Below, piece after piece: positions 43,757-53,980 of a stretch of DNA of 64,000 nucleotides; the stretch's first letter is position 1, and every line of letters begins with the position of its first letter. The notes under the pieces were generated by a model that was not told the DNA's origin, ran no database searches, and was given only the letters and a program-made list of their open reading frames with translations. The DNA is from Bacillota bacterium (GTDB lineage: Bacteria; Bacillota; Clostridia; Oscillospirales; Ruminococcaceae), in NCBI GenBank assembly GCA_023460535.1, contig JAEWPV010000007.1:186001-250000 (forward strand). The letters run 5' to 3'. A program made the position numbers and the translations under genes.

Positions 43757-46399
43757 CTACTCGCCAAGCGCGTTTTTCAAAATCTCCGCCGCAGCGCTCA
43801 GCGCCTCGGCAAGCTTTGCATTATCCTTTACACCCGCCATCGCACTGTCGGGGCGTCCGCCGCCCGAGCCACCCGCTATCGCGGCAATCTCTTTAATCAG
43901 TTTGCCGGCATTAAGCCCCTTTGCCACCGCTTCGCTGCCCAGCGCAACCATCAGGCTGCCCTTGCCGTCTATGACGTTGGCGATTACAGCAACGGTGTTT
44001 GCGTCCTTCTCCTTTATTTTATCACACATTGCGCGCAGGGTGTCAACCTTTGTGTCGGAAAGCTCCGCAGTAATCAGGTTTACGCCGCAGATATTGCAGG
44101 CGTTTTGGGCTATGCCCTCCAGCTGCGTGCCCGCAAGCCGCGCGCCCATGGCTTCCAGCTCCTTGTCCTTTTCGCGCAGCTCGCTCATAACCGAGGATGC
44201 ACGGGTGACAATCTCGGACACCGCCGCAGCCTTTAGGTTTGAGGCAACCGCATTTAGCGTGCCGTTTAATTCGTCAAACAGCGCAAGCACACCGTCGCCC
44301 GTTGTGCCTTCGATGCGGCGCACGCCGGCGGCAACCGACGCCTCGGAGATGATCTTAAACAAGCCGAGCTTCGCCGTGTTGTCCACATGCGTTCCGCCGC
44401 AGAACTCGGTGGAGAAGCCCTGTGCCTCCACCACGCGCACGCGGTCGCCGTACTTTTCGCCAAACAGTGCGGTCGCGCCGCGCTGCTTCGCCTGGTCAAG
44501 CGCCATCTCCTCGGTGAGTACGGGCAATGCCTCGAGAATCTTTTCGTTAACCAGACGCTCGGTGGCGGTAATCTCCTCGGCGGTCATCGCGCCAAAGTGC
44601 GAAAAGTCAAATCGCACACGGTCGGGGGTAACCAGTGAGCCCGCCTGATGCACATGGTCGCCCAGCACACTGCGCAGCGCCGCCTGTAAAAGGTGTGCGG
44701 AAGTATGGTTGCGCATGATTCGGCGGCGGCGCGGCACATCAATCTCGGCAGTGACGGTATCGTCGGTCGCAAACGCGCCCTGTTCTACCACAGCGGAGTG
44801 CAGATACTGCCCCGCGGCGGTCTTTTTGCAGCCGCTTACCGCAAGGCGCGCGCCGTCCTTACAGATTACGCCGGTGTCCGCAACCTGTCCGCCGCTTTCG
44901 GCGTAAAATGGGGACTGGTCGAGCACCACGAGCACCTCGTCGCCCTTGTCGGCGCTGCCTGAAAGCTCGTTGTTCTTTACAATGGCAAGAATCTTTGCCT
45001 GTGCCGCGTACTCGGTATATCCAACAAACGTTGTTTCGGGCAGGGCAAGCTCGCCCAGCGCGTCGCTTTCCCACGCTACGCCACCCGACTTTTTGCGGTC
45101 CTCGCGGGCGCGCTGCTTCTGCTCGTTCATCAGCTGCTCAAACGAAGCTTCGTCAACCGTCAGCCCGTTTTCTTCTACAATCTCGCGGGTGAGGTCGATG
45201 GGGAAGCCGAAGGTATCGTACAAGCGAAATGCCTCGGCGCCGTCAAACACCGTGCCGCCGTTTTTAACCGCCGCCTGCACCAGCTCGCCCAAAAGCTCCA
45301 TGCCCTGGTCGATGGTGCGCGCAAAGCGTTCCTCCTCCACACGGATGTGCTTTTTGATATAGTCCGCCTTTTCCGCAAGCTCTGGGTAGGCGCTCTTGTT
45401 TTCGTTTATTACGGTGTCGCATACCGTGTACAGGAACGGCTCGGTGATGCCGATTAGTCTGCCGTGGCGCGCGGCGCGGCGCAGAAGGCGGCGCAGTACA
45501 TAGCCGCGACCCTCGTTGGAAGGGATGACCCCGTCACCCACCATAAAGGAGGTGCTGCGGATGTGGTCGGTTATCACGCGCAGCGAAACGTCGGTTTTGG
45601 CATTCTCGCCGTAGCGCACATGTGCGATGTCGCTGACGTGCTTCATGATATTCTGCACGGTGTCAACCTCAAACAGGTTGTCTACCCCCTGCAGCACGCA
45701 GGCAAGGCGCTCCAGCCCCATGCCGGTGTCGATGTTGGGGTGCTCAAGGGGGGTGTAGGTTCCCTTGCCGTCGCTGTCAAACTGGGTGAACACCAGGTTC
45801 CACACCTCAACAAAGCGGTCGCAGTCACAGCCCACCGCACAGTCGGGGCTGCCGCAGCCCTTTTCGGGTCCGCGGTCAAAGTAGATCTCCGAGCAGGGGC
45901 CGCAGGGGCCGGTTCCGTGCTCCCAGAAGTTATCCGCCTTGCCAAGGCGCTTCATATGGCTCTCGGGTACACCGATTACCTTCGTCCAGATGTCGTACGC
46001 CTCGTCGTCCTCTTCATAAACCGAGCAGTACAGCTTGTCGGCGGGAATTTCCAAAACCTTGGTGAAGAACTCCCACGCCCAAGCGGTTGCCTCGGTCTTA
46101 AAGTAATCGCCGAACGAGAAGTTGCCCAGCATCTCAAAATAGGTGCCGTGGCGCGCCGTCTTGCCCACACGCTCGATATCGGGGGTGCGGATGCACTTTT
46201 GGCAGGTGGTCACGCGCTTGTTGGGCGGTGTCTCCTGCCCCAAAAAGTACTTTTTAAGCGGCGCCATGCCGGAGTTGATGAGCAGCAGGCTCTTGTCATT
46301 ACTTGGAACAAGGGATGCGCTGGGCATGCGGGTGTGGTTCTTGCTCTCAAAAAAAGACAAAAACGACTCGCGCAGCTGATTTAATCCTTGCCATTCCAT
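43757..46399 (-). CDS. alaS: alanyl-tRNA synthetase
   Basis: 880 residues. Class II core at the N-terminus (NQLRESFLSFFESKNHTRMPS, GPCGPCSEIYFD), editing domain with HTSAHLLQAAL and CGGTHVDNT, and a C-terminal oligomerisation domain ending GGSGGGRPDSAMAG. A cysteine cluster CGSPDCAVGCDCDRF lies in the catalytic region. The start at 46399 follows GGAGG; an 18-residue upstream extension overlaps the leader. Controlled by the T-box at 46472-46746. Confidence 0.97.
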   Translation of the reverse strand: MEWQGLNQLRESFLSFFESKNHTRMPSASLVPSNDKSLLLINSGMAPLKKYFLGQETPPNKRVTTCQKCIRTPDIERVGKTARHGTYFEMLGNFSFGDYFKTEATAWAWEFFTKVLEIPADKLYCSVYEEDDEAYDIWTKVIGVPESHMKRLGKADNFWEHGTGPCGPCSEIYFDRGPEKGCGSPDCAVGCDCDRFVEVWNLVFTQFDSDGKGTYTPLEHPNIDTGMGLERLACVLQGVDNLFEVDTVQNIMKHVSDIAHVRYGENAKTDVSLRVITDHIRSTSFMVGDGVIPSNEGRGYVLRRLLRRAARHGRLIGITEPFLYTVCDTVINENKSAYPELAEKADYIKKHIRVEEERFARTIDQGMELLGELVQAAVKNGGTVFDGAEAFRLYDTFGFPIDLTREIVEENGLTVDEASFEQLMNEQKQRAREDRKKSGGVAWESDALGELALPETTFVGYTEYAAQAKILAIVKNNELSGSADKGDEVLVVLDQSPFYAESGGQVADTGVICKDGARLAVSGCKKTAAGQYLHSAVVEQGAFATDDTVTAEIDVPRRRRIMRNHTSAHLLQAALRSVLGDHVHQAGSLVTPDRVRFDFSHFGAMTAEEITATERLVNEKILEALPVLTEEMALDQAKQRGATALFGEKYGDRVRVVEAQGFSTEFCGGTHVDNTAKLGLFKIISEASVAAGVRRIEGTTGDGVLALFDELNGTLNAVASNLKAAAVSEIVTRASSVMSELREKDKELEAMGARLAGTQLEGIAQNACNICGVNLITAELSDTKVDTLRAMCDKIKEKDANTVAVIANVIDGKGSLMVALGSEAVAKGLNAGKLIKEIAAIAGGSGGGRPDSAMAGVKDNAKLAEALSAAAEILKNALGE

Positions 46400-46471
46400 G
46401 ATGTGTGATTCCTCCAAAACGTTTGTAGTCTTTTGCTTGCCTAGGGGCTGCAATATTGGTATTTTGTGTAA

Positions 46472-46746
46472 GTATAAAAAATATAAAAAGCCTCCACCCC
46501 ATAACCGGGACGAAAGCTTTCTTTCCGTGGTACCACCCTGTTTGCAGAGGAATAAACCCCTGCCACTCGTGTCCGCCGTAACGCAGCGGCTGCGCCGCGG
46601 TCATCCCGCGGGGCTCAGGGGCGGCAGACCAAGCGCAATCGCCGGCAAAACTTTCAGCAGCATACACGCGGCACACTGTTTTGCTCTCTGTTCGGCGTAG
46701 TACAAGCCAAGGTCTTCCCCGTCGTAACCATAATACCGTTATTATA
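46472..46746 (-). promoter_or_regulatory. T-box riboswitch controlling alaS
   Basis: Minus strand: T-box AGGGTGGTACCACGG (46539-46525), then a terminator whose arms are 46520-46507 and 46500-46487 (14 pairs with several G-T), 6-base loop, and a T-rich tail to 46472. The upstream 190 bases hold the stem I region. Position before alaS sets alanine as the ligand tRNA. Confidence 0.92.
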
Positions 46747-46752
46747 TCACTT

Positions 46753-46781
46753 ATTATATAGCGGTAGGGGGGAATTGTCAA
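46753..46781 (-). promoter_or_regulatory. promoter of the alaS T-box leader
   Basis: Minus-strand perfect consensus TTGACA, 17 bases, TATAAT, starting 31 bases after the nspC stop codon. Confidence 0.85.
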
Positions 46782-46812
46782 TCGGAATGGGACATCCCCC
46801 TGCCGCTTTTCG

Positions 46813-47958
<1,146 letters not shown>

Positions 47959-47961
47959 CGC

Positions 47962-49167
47962 CTAGTCCACCAGCTCGGGAGTAAAGCTCTCCTGCCACGG
48001 CAGCCCCCACTTGTTCAGCGCGTCCATAAACTGGTCTGGGTCAAACTCCTCGACATTGTATACCCCGGGTTTTTGCCAGGTGCCGTTCATCACCAGCATC
48101 GCGCCAATCATCGCTGGTACGCCGGTGGTGTACGAGATAGCTTGGGAACCCACCTCGCGGTAGCACTCCTGATGGTCGCAGACGTTGTACAGGTAGTAGT
48201 CCTTCGCCTTGCCATCCTTTATGCCGCGGAAGATACAGCCGATGTTGGTTTTGCCCTTGGTGCGCGGTCCCAGCGACGCGGGGTCGGGTAGCACCGCCTT
48301 TAGAAATTGCAGCGGAATAATCTGCTTACCCTCAAACTCTATCGGCTCAATCGAGGTCATGCCCACATTCTCAAGGCATTTAAGGTGGGTTAGGTAGCTC
48401 TGCCCGAATGTCATAAAAAAGCGAATTCGTTTGATACCCTTGATGTTCTCCGCTAGGCTTTCCAGCTCCTCGTGGTGGAGCAGGTACATATCCTTTTCGC
48501 CAATTTCGGGGAAGTTGTACACCCTCTTAATCTCCATCGGCTCGGTCTCTACCCATTTGCCGTTTTCCCAGTAGCTGCCCTTGGCGGTTACCTCGCGGAT
48601 GTTGATTTCGGGGTTGAAGTTGGTGGCAAACGGGTAGCCGTGGTCGCCCGCGTTTGCGTCTAAAATATCGATGGTGTGAATCTCGTCAAAGTGGTGCTTT
48701 AGCGCGTAGGCCGAAAACACACCCGTTACGCCGGGGTCAAACCCGCTGCCCAGCACTGCAGTGATGCCCGCCTTTTCAAAGCGCTCACGGTACGCCCACT
48801 GCCACGAGTATTCAAACTTCGCGGTCTCGGGCGGCTCGTAATTTGCGGTGTCTACGTAGTGTGTTTTGGTGGCAAGGCACGCCTCCATAATGGATAAATC
48901 CTGATAAGGCAGCGCAAGGTTAAGCACCACATCGGGGCGCGTGTGCTCAATGAGCGCAATCACCTGCTTGGTATCGTCCGCATCCACCTGCGCGGTGGTT
49001 ATCTTGCTTGTGCCGTACTGTTTGTCAAGAATCTCCTTGAGCGCGTCGCACTTGCTTTTTGTGCGGCTTGCGATGCAGATCTCCTCAAACACCTCGCTGT
49101 TCTGGCAGCATTTGTGTATGGCAACGCTCGCAACGCCGCCGCATCCGATAATCAGCACTTTTCCCAT
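47962..49167 (-). CDS. carboxynorspermidine/carboxyspermidine dehydrogenase (saccharopine dehydrogenase family)
   Basis: 401 residues. An N-terminal Rossmann motif VLIIGCGGVASVAIH binds NADPH; the LYS1-like fold follows with PPETAKFEYSWQW, GFDPGVTGVFSAY and DANAGDHGYPF, characteristic of the enzymes that join aspartate semialdehyde to putrescine (or diaminopropane). Because speA and speB in the same cluster make putrescine, carboxyspermidine is the expected product. ATG start; tightly linked to nspC. Confidence 0.92.
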   Translation of the reverse strand: MGKVLIIGCGGVASVAIHKCCQNSEVFEEICIASRTKSKCDALKEILDKQYGTSKITTAQVDADDTKQVIALIEHTRPDVVLNLALPYQDLSIMEACLATKTHYVDTANYEPPETAKFEYSWQWAYRERFEKAGITAVLGSGFDPGVTGVFSAYALKHHFDEIHTIDILDANAGDHGYPFATNFNPEINIREVTAKGSYWENGKWVETEPMEIKRVYNFPEIGEKDMYLLHHEELESLAENIKGIKRIRFFMTFGQSYLTHLKCLENVGMTSIEPIEFEGKQIIPLQFLKAVLPDPASLGPRTKGKTNIGCIFRGIKDGKAKDYYLYNVCDHQECYREVGSQAISYTTGVPAMIGAMLVMNGTWQKPGVYNVEEFDPDQFMDALNKWGLPWQESFTPELVD

Positions 49168-49264
49168 CGTCGTATCCTTATCCTTTCGTCATCACAGTAC
49201 CCCGGTTTGGGGTCTGTTATTTCATTCAAATAATGTAAAGGGGTGTGCCATTACACCATTTGGT

Positions 49265-50119
49265 CTATCCTTTCGCAACAGAGAGCAGCAGCTCGCGTAG
49301 CAGCTTGCACGCCACCGCGGTAGAGACCCCGCTCTGGTCATATGCGGGGCACAGCTCGGTGATGTCGCACCCCACCGTCGTAAGCGCGCCCATTGATAGG
49401 ATTGCCTGCAACAGCGGCAAAAATCCCACGCCACCCGCCTCGGGCGTGCCCGTGCCGGGAAAGATGGACGGATCGAGCACATCGAGGTCGATGGTAATGT
49501 ACACGGGTCTTCCCGCAAGGGACGCAATACACTCGGCGATGCCGTCAAGGTCAAAGCGGCGCATCGCAACGTGACCGGGTGCCCAATCAAACTCGCTTTT
49601 ATCGCCCGAACGAATGCCAAACTGAAAGATGCGCCCGTCGCCCACAAGCTCCCACGCGCGGCGCATCACCGAGGCGTGGGATAAGCGCTGCCCAAGATAG
49701 TCTTCCCGCAGGTCGGCGTGGGCGTCTAGGTGCAGGATGCACAGGTCGGGGTATCGCTTTATGGCAGCGCGTACCGCGCCAAGCGTGACAAGGTGCTCGC
49801 CGCCGAGCATAACGGGCAGCTTGCCACTGTCAAGCAGTTCGCCTGTACACGCCTCAATCTCGGTAAGCATCTGCTCGGGCGCGCCCATGCTCAGCTCCAG
49901 GTCGCCGATGTCGCACACCGCAAGCTGCTCAAGGTCTTTGTCTTGGTAAGGGCTGTATGTCTCGATGCCGTACGACTCCGAGCGGATGGCGCGGCTGCCG
50001 AAGCGCGCGCCGGGGCGGTAGGAGGTGGTGCTGTCGTAGGGCGCGCCAAACAGCACAACATCGGCATCCTCAAATGGCGTGTCGCAGCCGAGAAAGGTCT
50101 CAATATTCAGCTTCCGCAT
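49265..50119 (-). CDS. speB: agmatinase (ureohydrolase family)
   Basis: 284 residues. It hydrolyses agmatine to putrescine and urea. Manganese ligands: GGEHLVTLG, HLDAHADLRE and TIDLDVLDPSIFPGTG. The start overlaps the end of speE by 20 bases, implying coupled translation. Arginase or related ureohydrolases share these motifs, but the neighbouring arginine decarboxylase makes agmatine the natural substrate. Confidence 0.92.
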   Translation of the reverse strand: MRKLNIETFLGCDTPFEDADVVLFGAPYDSTTSYRPGARFGSRAIRSESYGIETYSPYQDKDLEQLAVCDIGDLELSMGAPEQMLTEIEACTGELLDSGKLPVMLGGEHLVTLGAVRAAIKRYPDLCILHLDAHADLREDYLGQRLSHASVMRRAWELVGDGRIFQFGIRSGDKSEFDWAPGHVAMRRFDLDGIAECIASLAGRPVYITIDLDVLDPSIFPGTGTPEAGGVGFLPLLQAILSMGALTTVGCDITELCPAYDQSGVSTAVACKLLRELLLSVAKG

Positions 50120-50960
50120 ACTTAAGCAGCTCCTCTACGTAGTTTGGCAGCGCAAAGCACCCCTTGTGCAGATTGGTGTTGTAGTACCTAGTTTGTATCC
50201 CCAATGCGTTCCACCGCGCGTCATCCAGATCGCGCACGGGGTGGTAGCGCTTTGAGGCGAACCCAAACAGCCAATGCCCCGACGGATAGGTGGGGATGTG
50301 CGCCTGATATACCCTACATAGGGGGAACGCATCAAAGATGCGCTTGTGCGCGCGCCGAACCTCCGAGGCGTCCGAGTCGTAAAACGGGCTTTCGTGCTGG
50401 TTGACCATAATGCCGTCGCCCTTCAGCGCCTTGTAGCAGCTGCCGTAAAACTCGGCGGCAAACAACCCCTCTCCCGGACCGAACGGGTCGGTGGAATCGA
50501 CGATAATCAGGTCGTACTCGTCCTCATAGCGGCGCACAAACTTCAGCCCGTCCTCGTAATGGATATGGATGCGTGCATCCTCAAACGAGCATGCCGTAAA
50601 CGGCAGGTACTGCTTGCAGATGCACACGACCTCCTCGTCAATCTCCACCAAGTCAATGTGCTCTACACTCTGGTACCGGCACAGCTCGCGCGCGGCACCT
50701 CCGTCGCCCGCCCCAATCAGCAGCACCTTTTTGGGGCTTGGATGCACCGCCATGGGCACATGCACAATCATCTCGTGGTAGATGAATTCGTCCTTTTCGG
50801 TGAGCATCATAAACCCGTCCAGCGTTAAAAACCGCCCGAACTCCGGCGACTCGAATACGTCGATGCGCTGAAAGTCGCTCTGCACACTCGCAAGCTGACG
50901 ATCCGCCCGAACGGACAGCCGAACGTTTGGGGTGTGCTTTTCGGTAAACCACAGCTCCAT
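50100..50960 (-). CDS. speE: spermidine synthase (polyamine aminopropyltransferase)
   Basis: 286 residues, normal length. It transfers an aminopropyl group from decarboxylated SAM to putrescine. An N-terminal beta domain with LFLTL-like strands (FESPEFGRFLTLDG, DEFIYHEMIVHVP) is followed by a Rossmann domain with VLLIGAGDGGAARE and the catalytic DSTDPFGPGEGLF. ATG after GGGGAGGG; two bases separate it from speA. Its cosubstrate would come from speD in the same locus. Confidence 0.95.
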   Translation of the reverse strand: MELWFTEKHTPNVRLSVRADRQLASVQSDFQRIDVFESPEFGRFLTLDGFMMLTEKDEFIYHEMIVHVPMAVHPSPKKVLLIGAGDGGAARELCRYQSVEHIDLVEIDEEVVCICKQYLPFTACSFEDARIHIHYEDGLKFVRRYEDEYDLIIVDSTDPFGPGEGLFAAEFYGSCYKALKGDGIMVNQHESPFYDSDASEVRRAHKRIFDAFPLCRVYQAHIPTYPSGHWLFGFASKRYHPVRDLDDARWNALGIQTRYYNTNLHKGCFALPNYVEELLKYAEAEY

Positions 50961-50962
50961 GC

Positions 50963-52420
50963 CTATGCCCTCCCCTTAAGTACGTTAATGTTCTCTACGT
51001 CCAGATCTTCGGTGCCGGTTAAAAAGCAGCCCCGCTCCTTCGCGTAGCGGATGTGCGCAATGACGGCGTCGGTAATCCGCTCGCCCGGGGCGAGTATCGG
51101 TATCCCCGGCGGGTAGCTCATGATAAACTCGCCGCTTATCTGCCCCTCGCTTTGCGTAAGGGGCATAGTAACCTTTGGCGCATAAAACGCGGATTGCGGG
51201 GTCTCTGCAACAATGGGCGTCACATACTCGTGCGTCATCATGCCCATTCGGCTCTTTTTAAACCGCCTGCGAATCTCACCCAGCGCCCCCACCAGTCGTT
51301 CCAAATCGCGCGGGCGGTCGCCCACCGAAAGGTAGGCTAGAATGTTTGCAAGGTCGCCGAACTCAATCTGGATATCGTACTGGTCGCGCAGGATATCGTA
51401 AACCTCGATGCCCGCAAGCCCGGTGTCCAGCGTGTGCACCGAAAGCTTGGTGTGGTCAAAATCAAAAACGGTGTCACCGTTAATCCGTTCGCGGGAAAAC
51501 GCGTAGTAGTCTCCGATTGCGTTAATCTCTTCCCTGGCGTACTCTGCCATCTCGGCCACCTGCGCAAAAATTCTCTCCCCGTTTAGGGCAAGGTTTTTGC
51601 GCGAGATATCAAGGCTTGCAAGCAGCAGGTACGAGCCGCTTGTGGTCTGCGTTAGGTTTATAATCTGGCGCACATGGTCGTGGTTTACCCCTTTTCCCGT
51701 TAACAGCAGCGAGCTTTGGGTAAGCGAACCGCCCGACTTGTGCATGCTCACCGACGCAAAATCCGCACCCGCCGCCATGCCCGAAAGGGGCAGGTCTTCG
51801 CCAAAATACAGGTGGGTGCCGTGCGCCTCGTCACACAGCATCAGCATGCCGTTTTTATGGGCAAGCTCGGTAATGGCACGCAGGTTCGAGCACACGCCGT
51901 AGTAGGTGGGGTTGTTCACCAGCACCGCCTTCGCATCGGGGTTTGCGGCAATCGCGTCCTGCACCTCTGTCACCGACATGCCAAGCGCAATGCCAAGGCG
52001 GTCGTCGGTATGGGGATTGACATATACCGGTGTCGCGCCGCACAGCACCAGCGCGTTGATTACGCTGCGGTGCACGTTGCGCGGCAGTATAATCTTATCA
52101 CCCGCGCCACAGGCGGTAAGCACCATCGCCTGAACCGCCGAGGTGGTGCCGCCCACCATAAAAAAGGCGTGCGCCGCGCCAAATGCCTCGGCGGCCAGCT
52201 CCTCCGCCTCGCGAATAACCGAAACGGGGTGGCACAGGTTGTCGAGCGGCTTCATCGAGTTCACGTCCACCGACATGCACCGCTCGCCCAAAAAGTCGGT
52301 GAGCTCCCGGTTGCCCCTGCCCCGCTTATGTCCTGGAACGTCAAACGGAACCACTCGGTTGGTGCGCAGGGTGGCAAGTGCCTGCGCGATGGGCGCATTG
52401 CTTTGGTTGTGCCGGTTCAT
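50963..52420 (-). CDS. speA: arginine decarboxylase (fold type I, Bacillus SpeA-like)
   Basis: 485 residues, matching the short Firmicute Orn/Lys/Arg decarboxylases. PVPFDVPGHKRG-like N-terminus (FDVPGHKRGRGN), VGGTTSAVQAM, DEAHGTHLYF and the PLP lysine in ASVSMHKSGGSLTQSS. Biosynthetic arginine decarboxylase is the best reading given the agmatinase gene in the operon; lysine decarboxylase cannot be excluded by eye. A good promoter lies at 52468-52495. Confidence 0.88.
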   Translation of the reverse strand: MNRHNQSNAPIAQALATLRTNRVVPFDVPGHKRGRGNRELTDFLGERCMSVDVNSMKPLDNLCHPVSVIREAEELAAEAFGAAHAFFMVGGTTSAVQAMVLTACGAGDKIILPRNVHRSVINALVLCGATPVYVNPHTDDRLGIALGMSVTEVQDAIAANPDAKAVLVNNPTYYGVCSNLRAITELAHKNGMLMLCDEAHGTHLYFGEDLPLSGMAAGADFASVSMHKSGGSLTQSSLLLTGKGVNHDHVRQIINLTQTTSGSYLLLASLDISRKNLALNGERIFAQVAEMAEYAREEINAIGDYYAFSRERINGDTVFDFDHTKLSVHTLDTGLAGIEVYDILRDQYDIQIEFGDLANILAYLSVGDRPRDLERLVGALGEIRRRFKKSRMGMMTHEYVTPIVAETPQSAFYAPKVTMPLTQSEGQISGEFIMSYPPGIPILAPGERITDAVIAHIRYAKERGCFLTGTEDLDVENINVLKGRA

Positions 52421-52467
52421 AGCGTTACCCCCCTTGCGTCAATTGTTTAAAGAACTTTGATCTGATA

Positions 52468-52495
52468 ATTATATGTTACATAAAGTATATTGTAA
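52468..52495 (-). promoter_or_regulatory. candidate promoter of the speA operon
   Basis: Minus-strand TTACAA, 16 bases, TATAAT, about 50 bases before speA. The 299-base gap to speD (52421-52719) is AT-rich; apart from this I see no gene, and no strong terminator for speD, so some read-through from speD is possible. Confidence 0.6.
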
Positions 52496-52719
52496 TATTA
52501 TTATTACTAATTCGAGGTTTTTGCCGTAGATGCTGTCGCGATATGCGTTTTATTATCGTGCTTACACAGATAAGCAGTCATTGCTCGCAAGCACTACCCA
52601 CATATTGAGGGGGATCGACAAAAATATTCCGTACAATAAGTCAGCCGAAACGCTATGCTTCATTCTCGCATTTCATCTACACATCGTATAATATTGCGTC
52701 AATATTGCATCTTTCGCGC

Positions 52720-53493
52720 TTATCTTTTAGAATAGATGCTCATTTCGCTGTAGATTTCTATCATCTCCTGCCGCAGGCTGTTGGTTATGGCAAGGCGTGT
52801 TTTTGGCGGCAGCTCGTACACATCGGTGTTAAACAGGTAGTTCTTCAAGTCGACGTCCTTAATCAGCATCTTGGTGTGAAACAGGTTTGCCTGATACACG
52901 TTGATATCGATGGCGTCGTAGCGTTCTAACGTTTTTGCATCGATGTAGTCCTGAATGGAGGAGATGTAATGATCCAAAAACAGCTTTTTGCCGCCGATGT
53001 CACGGGTAAAACCGCGCACGCGGTAGTCCATTGTGATGATATCGGAGTCAAAGCTGCCTATTAAATAGTCAAGGGTAGAAAGAGGGGTAATCTCGCCGCA
53101 GGTGGCAACGTCAATGTCCACGCGAAAGGTGGCAATTGAGGTATCGGGATGAAATTCGGGGAAGGTGTGCACCGTCACGTGGCTTTTATCCAGGTGTGCC
53201 ACCACCGTATCGGTGGTAGGCGTAGCGACTGTTTTGCCCTCGGCAATCAAAAAGGTAACGCTGGCGCCCTGCGGGTCGTAATCCTGCCGCGAGATATTAA
53301 GCACCTGTGCCCCGATCATCTCGGTCAGGTGACTTAAAATACTCGTCAGACGTTCCGAATTGTACTGCTCGTCGACATAGGCGATATAGTCGCGCTGCTC
53401 CCGCTCGCTCTTTGCGTAGCAAACATCATAGATATTAAAGCTCAAGGCCTTTGTCAGGTTATTAAACCCGTAAAGCTTTAGCTTGTTTTCCAC
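52720..53493 (-). CDS. speD: S-adenosylmethionine decarboxylase proenzyme (long, E. coli-type)
   Basis: 257 residues, resembling the 264-residue class 1A enzyme, not the ~126-residue Bacillus form. It decarboxylates SAM for aminopropyl transfer and is self-processed to form a pyruvoyl group; the cleavage site is K103-S104 in HLDKSHVTVHTFPE, with the catalytic region TCGEITPLSTLDYLI. The start is a GTG at 53493 with GAGGG ten bases upstream. It is preceded by a structured leader with its own promoter and terminator. Confidence 0.93.
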   Translation of the reverse strand: MENKLKLYGFNNLTKALSFNIYDVCYAKSEREQRDYIAYVDEQYNSERLTSILSHLTEMIGAQVLNISRQDYDPQGASVTFLIAEGKTVATPTTDTVVAHLDKSHVTVHTFPEFHPDTSIATFRVDIDVATCGEITPLSTLDYLIGSFDSDIITMDYRVRGFTRDIGGKKLFLDHYISSIQDYIDAKTLERYDAIDINVYQANLFHTKMLIKDVDLKNYLFNTDVYELPPKTRLAITNSLRQEMIEIYSEMSIYSKR

Positions 53494-53530
53494 TTCGCAT
53501 CATCCCTCTTCCGAATTAGTATTAGTCAGT

Positions 53531-53586
53531 AAAAACAAAAAAACTCAAGCAGAATAAAGTGACTTCATGTCACCGATCCACTTGAG
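53531..53586 (-). terminator. strong terminator in the speD leader
   Basis: Minus strand: outer stem CTCAAG / CTTGAG, inner stem GTGAC / GTCAC, then a run of TTTTTTTGTTTTT (53543-53531). It ends 38 bases before the speD start codon, so unless it is prevented it would stop transcription into speD. Confidence 0.85.
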
Positions 53587-53915
53587 CAGATTTACACTAT
53601 GTTTTATTTATAGGCGAAGCGATTTCGCCTTGTTTATTGCATAATGTTTTACTTCATTCAGAGTCTATATAGCAAGAACTACTCTACTTTTACCACTCTT
53701 ATTGATTGTCTCACAAGTGAACTGTGACGCGAACCGTGTTTCCGTCACCCGACTTATAAAATTTAGAGCATAGCGCTCAATCAATAAGGCAACAAAGTTG
53801 CCAACCGGCATTCGACCAGCTGTCCGCGGCCTTTTTCCCTTACCCCGGTTTATCGCAGCAAGTTTGGTCAAGTGTTTCTTTGCCTGTAGCTCCGCCCGGC
53901 GTTAAAAACCGAACA
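53531..53915 (-). promoter_or_regulatory. structured speD leader RNA, candidate attenuator of unknown class
   Basis: About 380 nt between a consensus-like promoter and the speD gene. Inverted repeats on the minus strand: TTATTGATTG (53787-53778) with CAATCAATAA (53708-53699), enclosing GTGACG/CGTCAC and TCAC/GTGA hairpins; GGCAAC/GTTGCC just upstream; AGGCGAA/TTCGCCT further down; finally the terminator. The 7-mer CACTTGA near the 5' end (53874-53868) is fully complementary to TCAAGTG in the terminator's 5' arm (53585-53579) and could form an antiterminator. I do not recognise it as a known riboswitch. A stand-alone small RNA is the alternative. A 68-codon frame inside (53665-53871, TTG start) has no convincing ribosome site. 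Confidence 0.6.
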
Positions 53916-53921
53916 ATTGCG

Positions 53922-53950
53922 ATTATAGCATGCAGGGGGGCGAAATGCAA
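53922..53950 (-). promoter_or_regulatory. promoter of the speD leader
   Basis: Minus-strand TTGCAT, 17 bases, TATAAT, about 430 bases upstream of the speD start and 30 bases after the penicillin-binding protein stop. Confidence 0.75.
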
Positions 53951-53980
53951 CACCCTTTTTAAACAAATAGTTAAGGGTAT

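Noticed and set aside
53665..53871. 68-codon frame inside the speD leader
   Set aside because: TTG start without a ribosome site, odd composition, and its sequence is explained by the nested inverted repeats of the leader. It could still be a leader peptide, so it is mentioned under the leader.
53531..53915. Known riboswitch classes for the speD leader (lysine, SAM, c-di-AMP, T-box) and housekeeping RNAs (tmRNA, RNase P, SRP)
   Set aside because: None of their conserved core sequences could be found by eye; a covariance-model search would decide.
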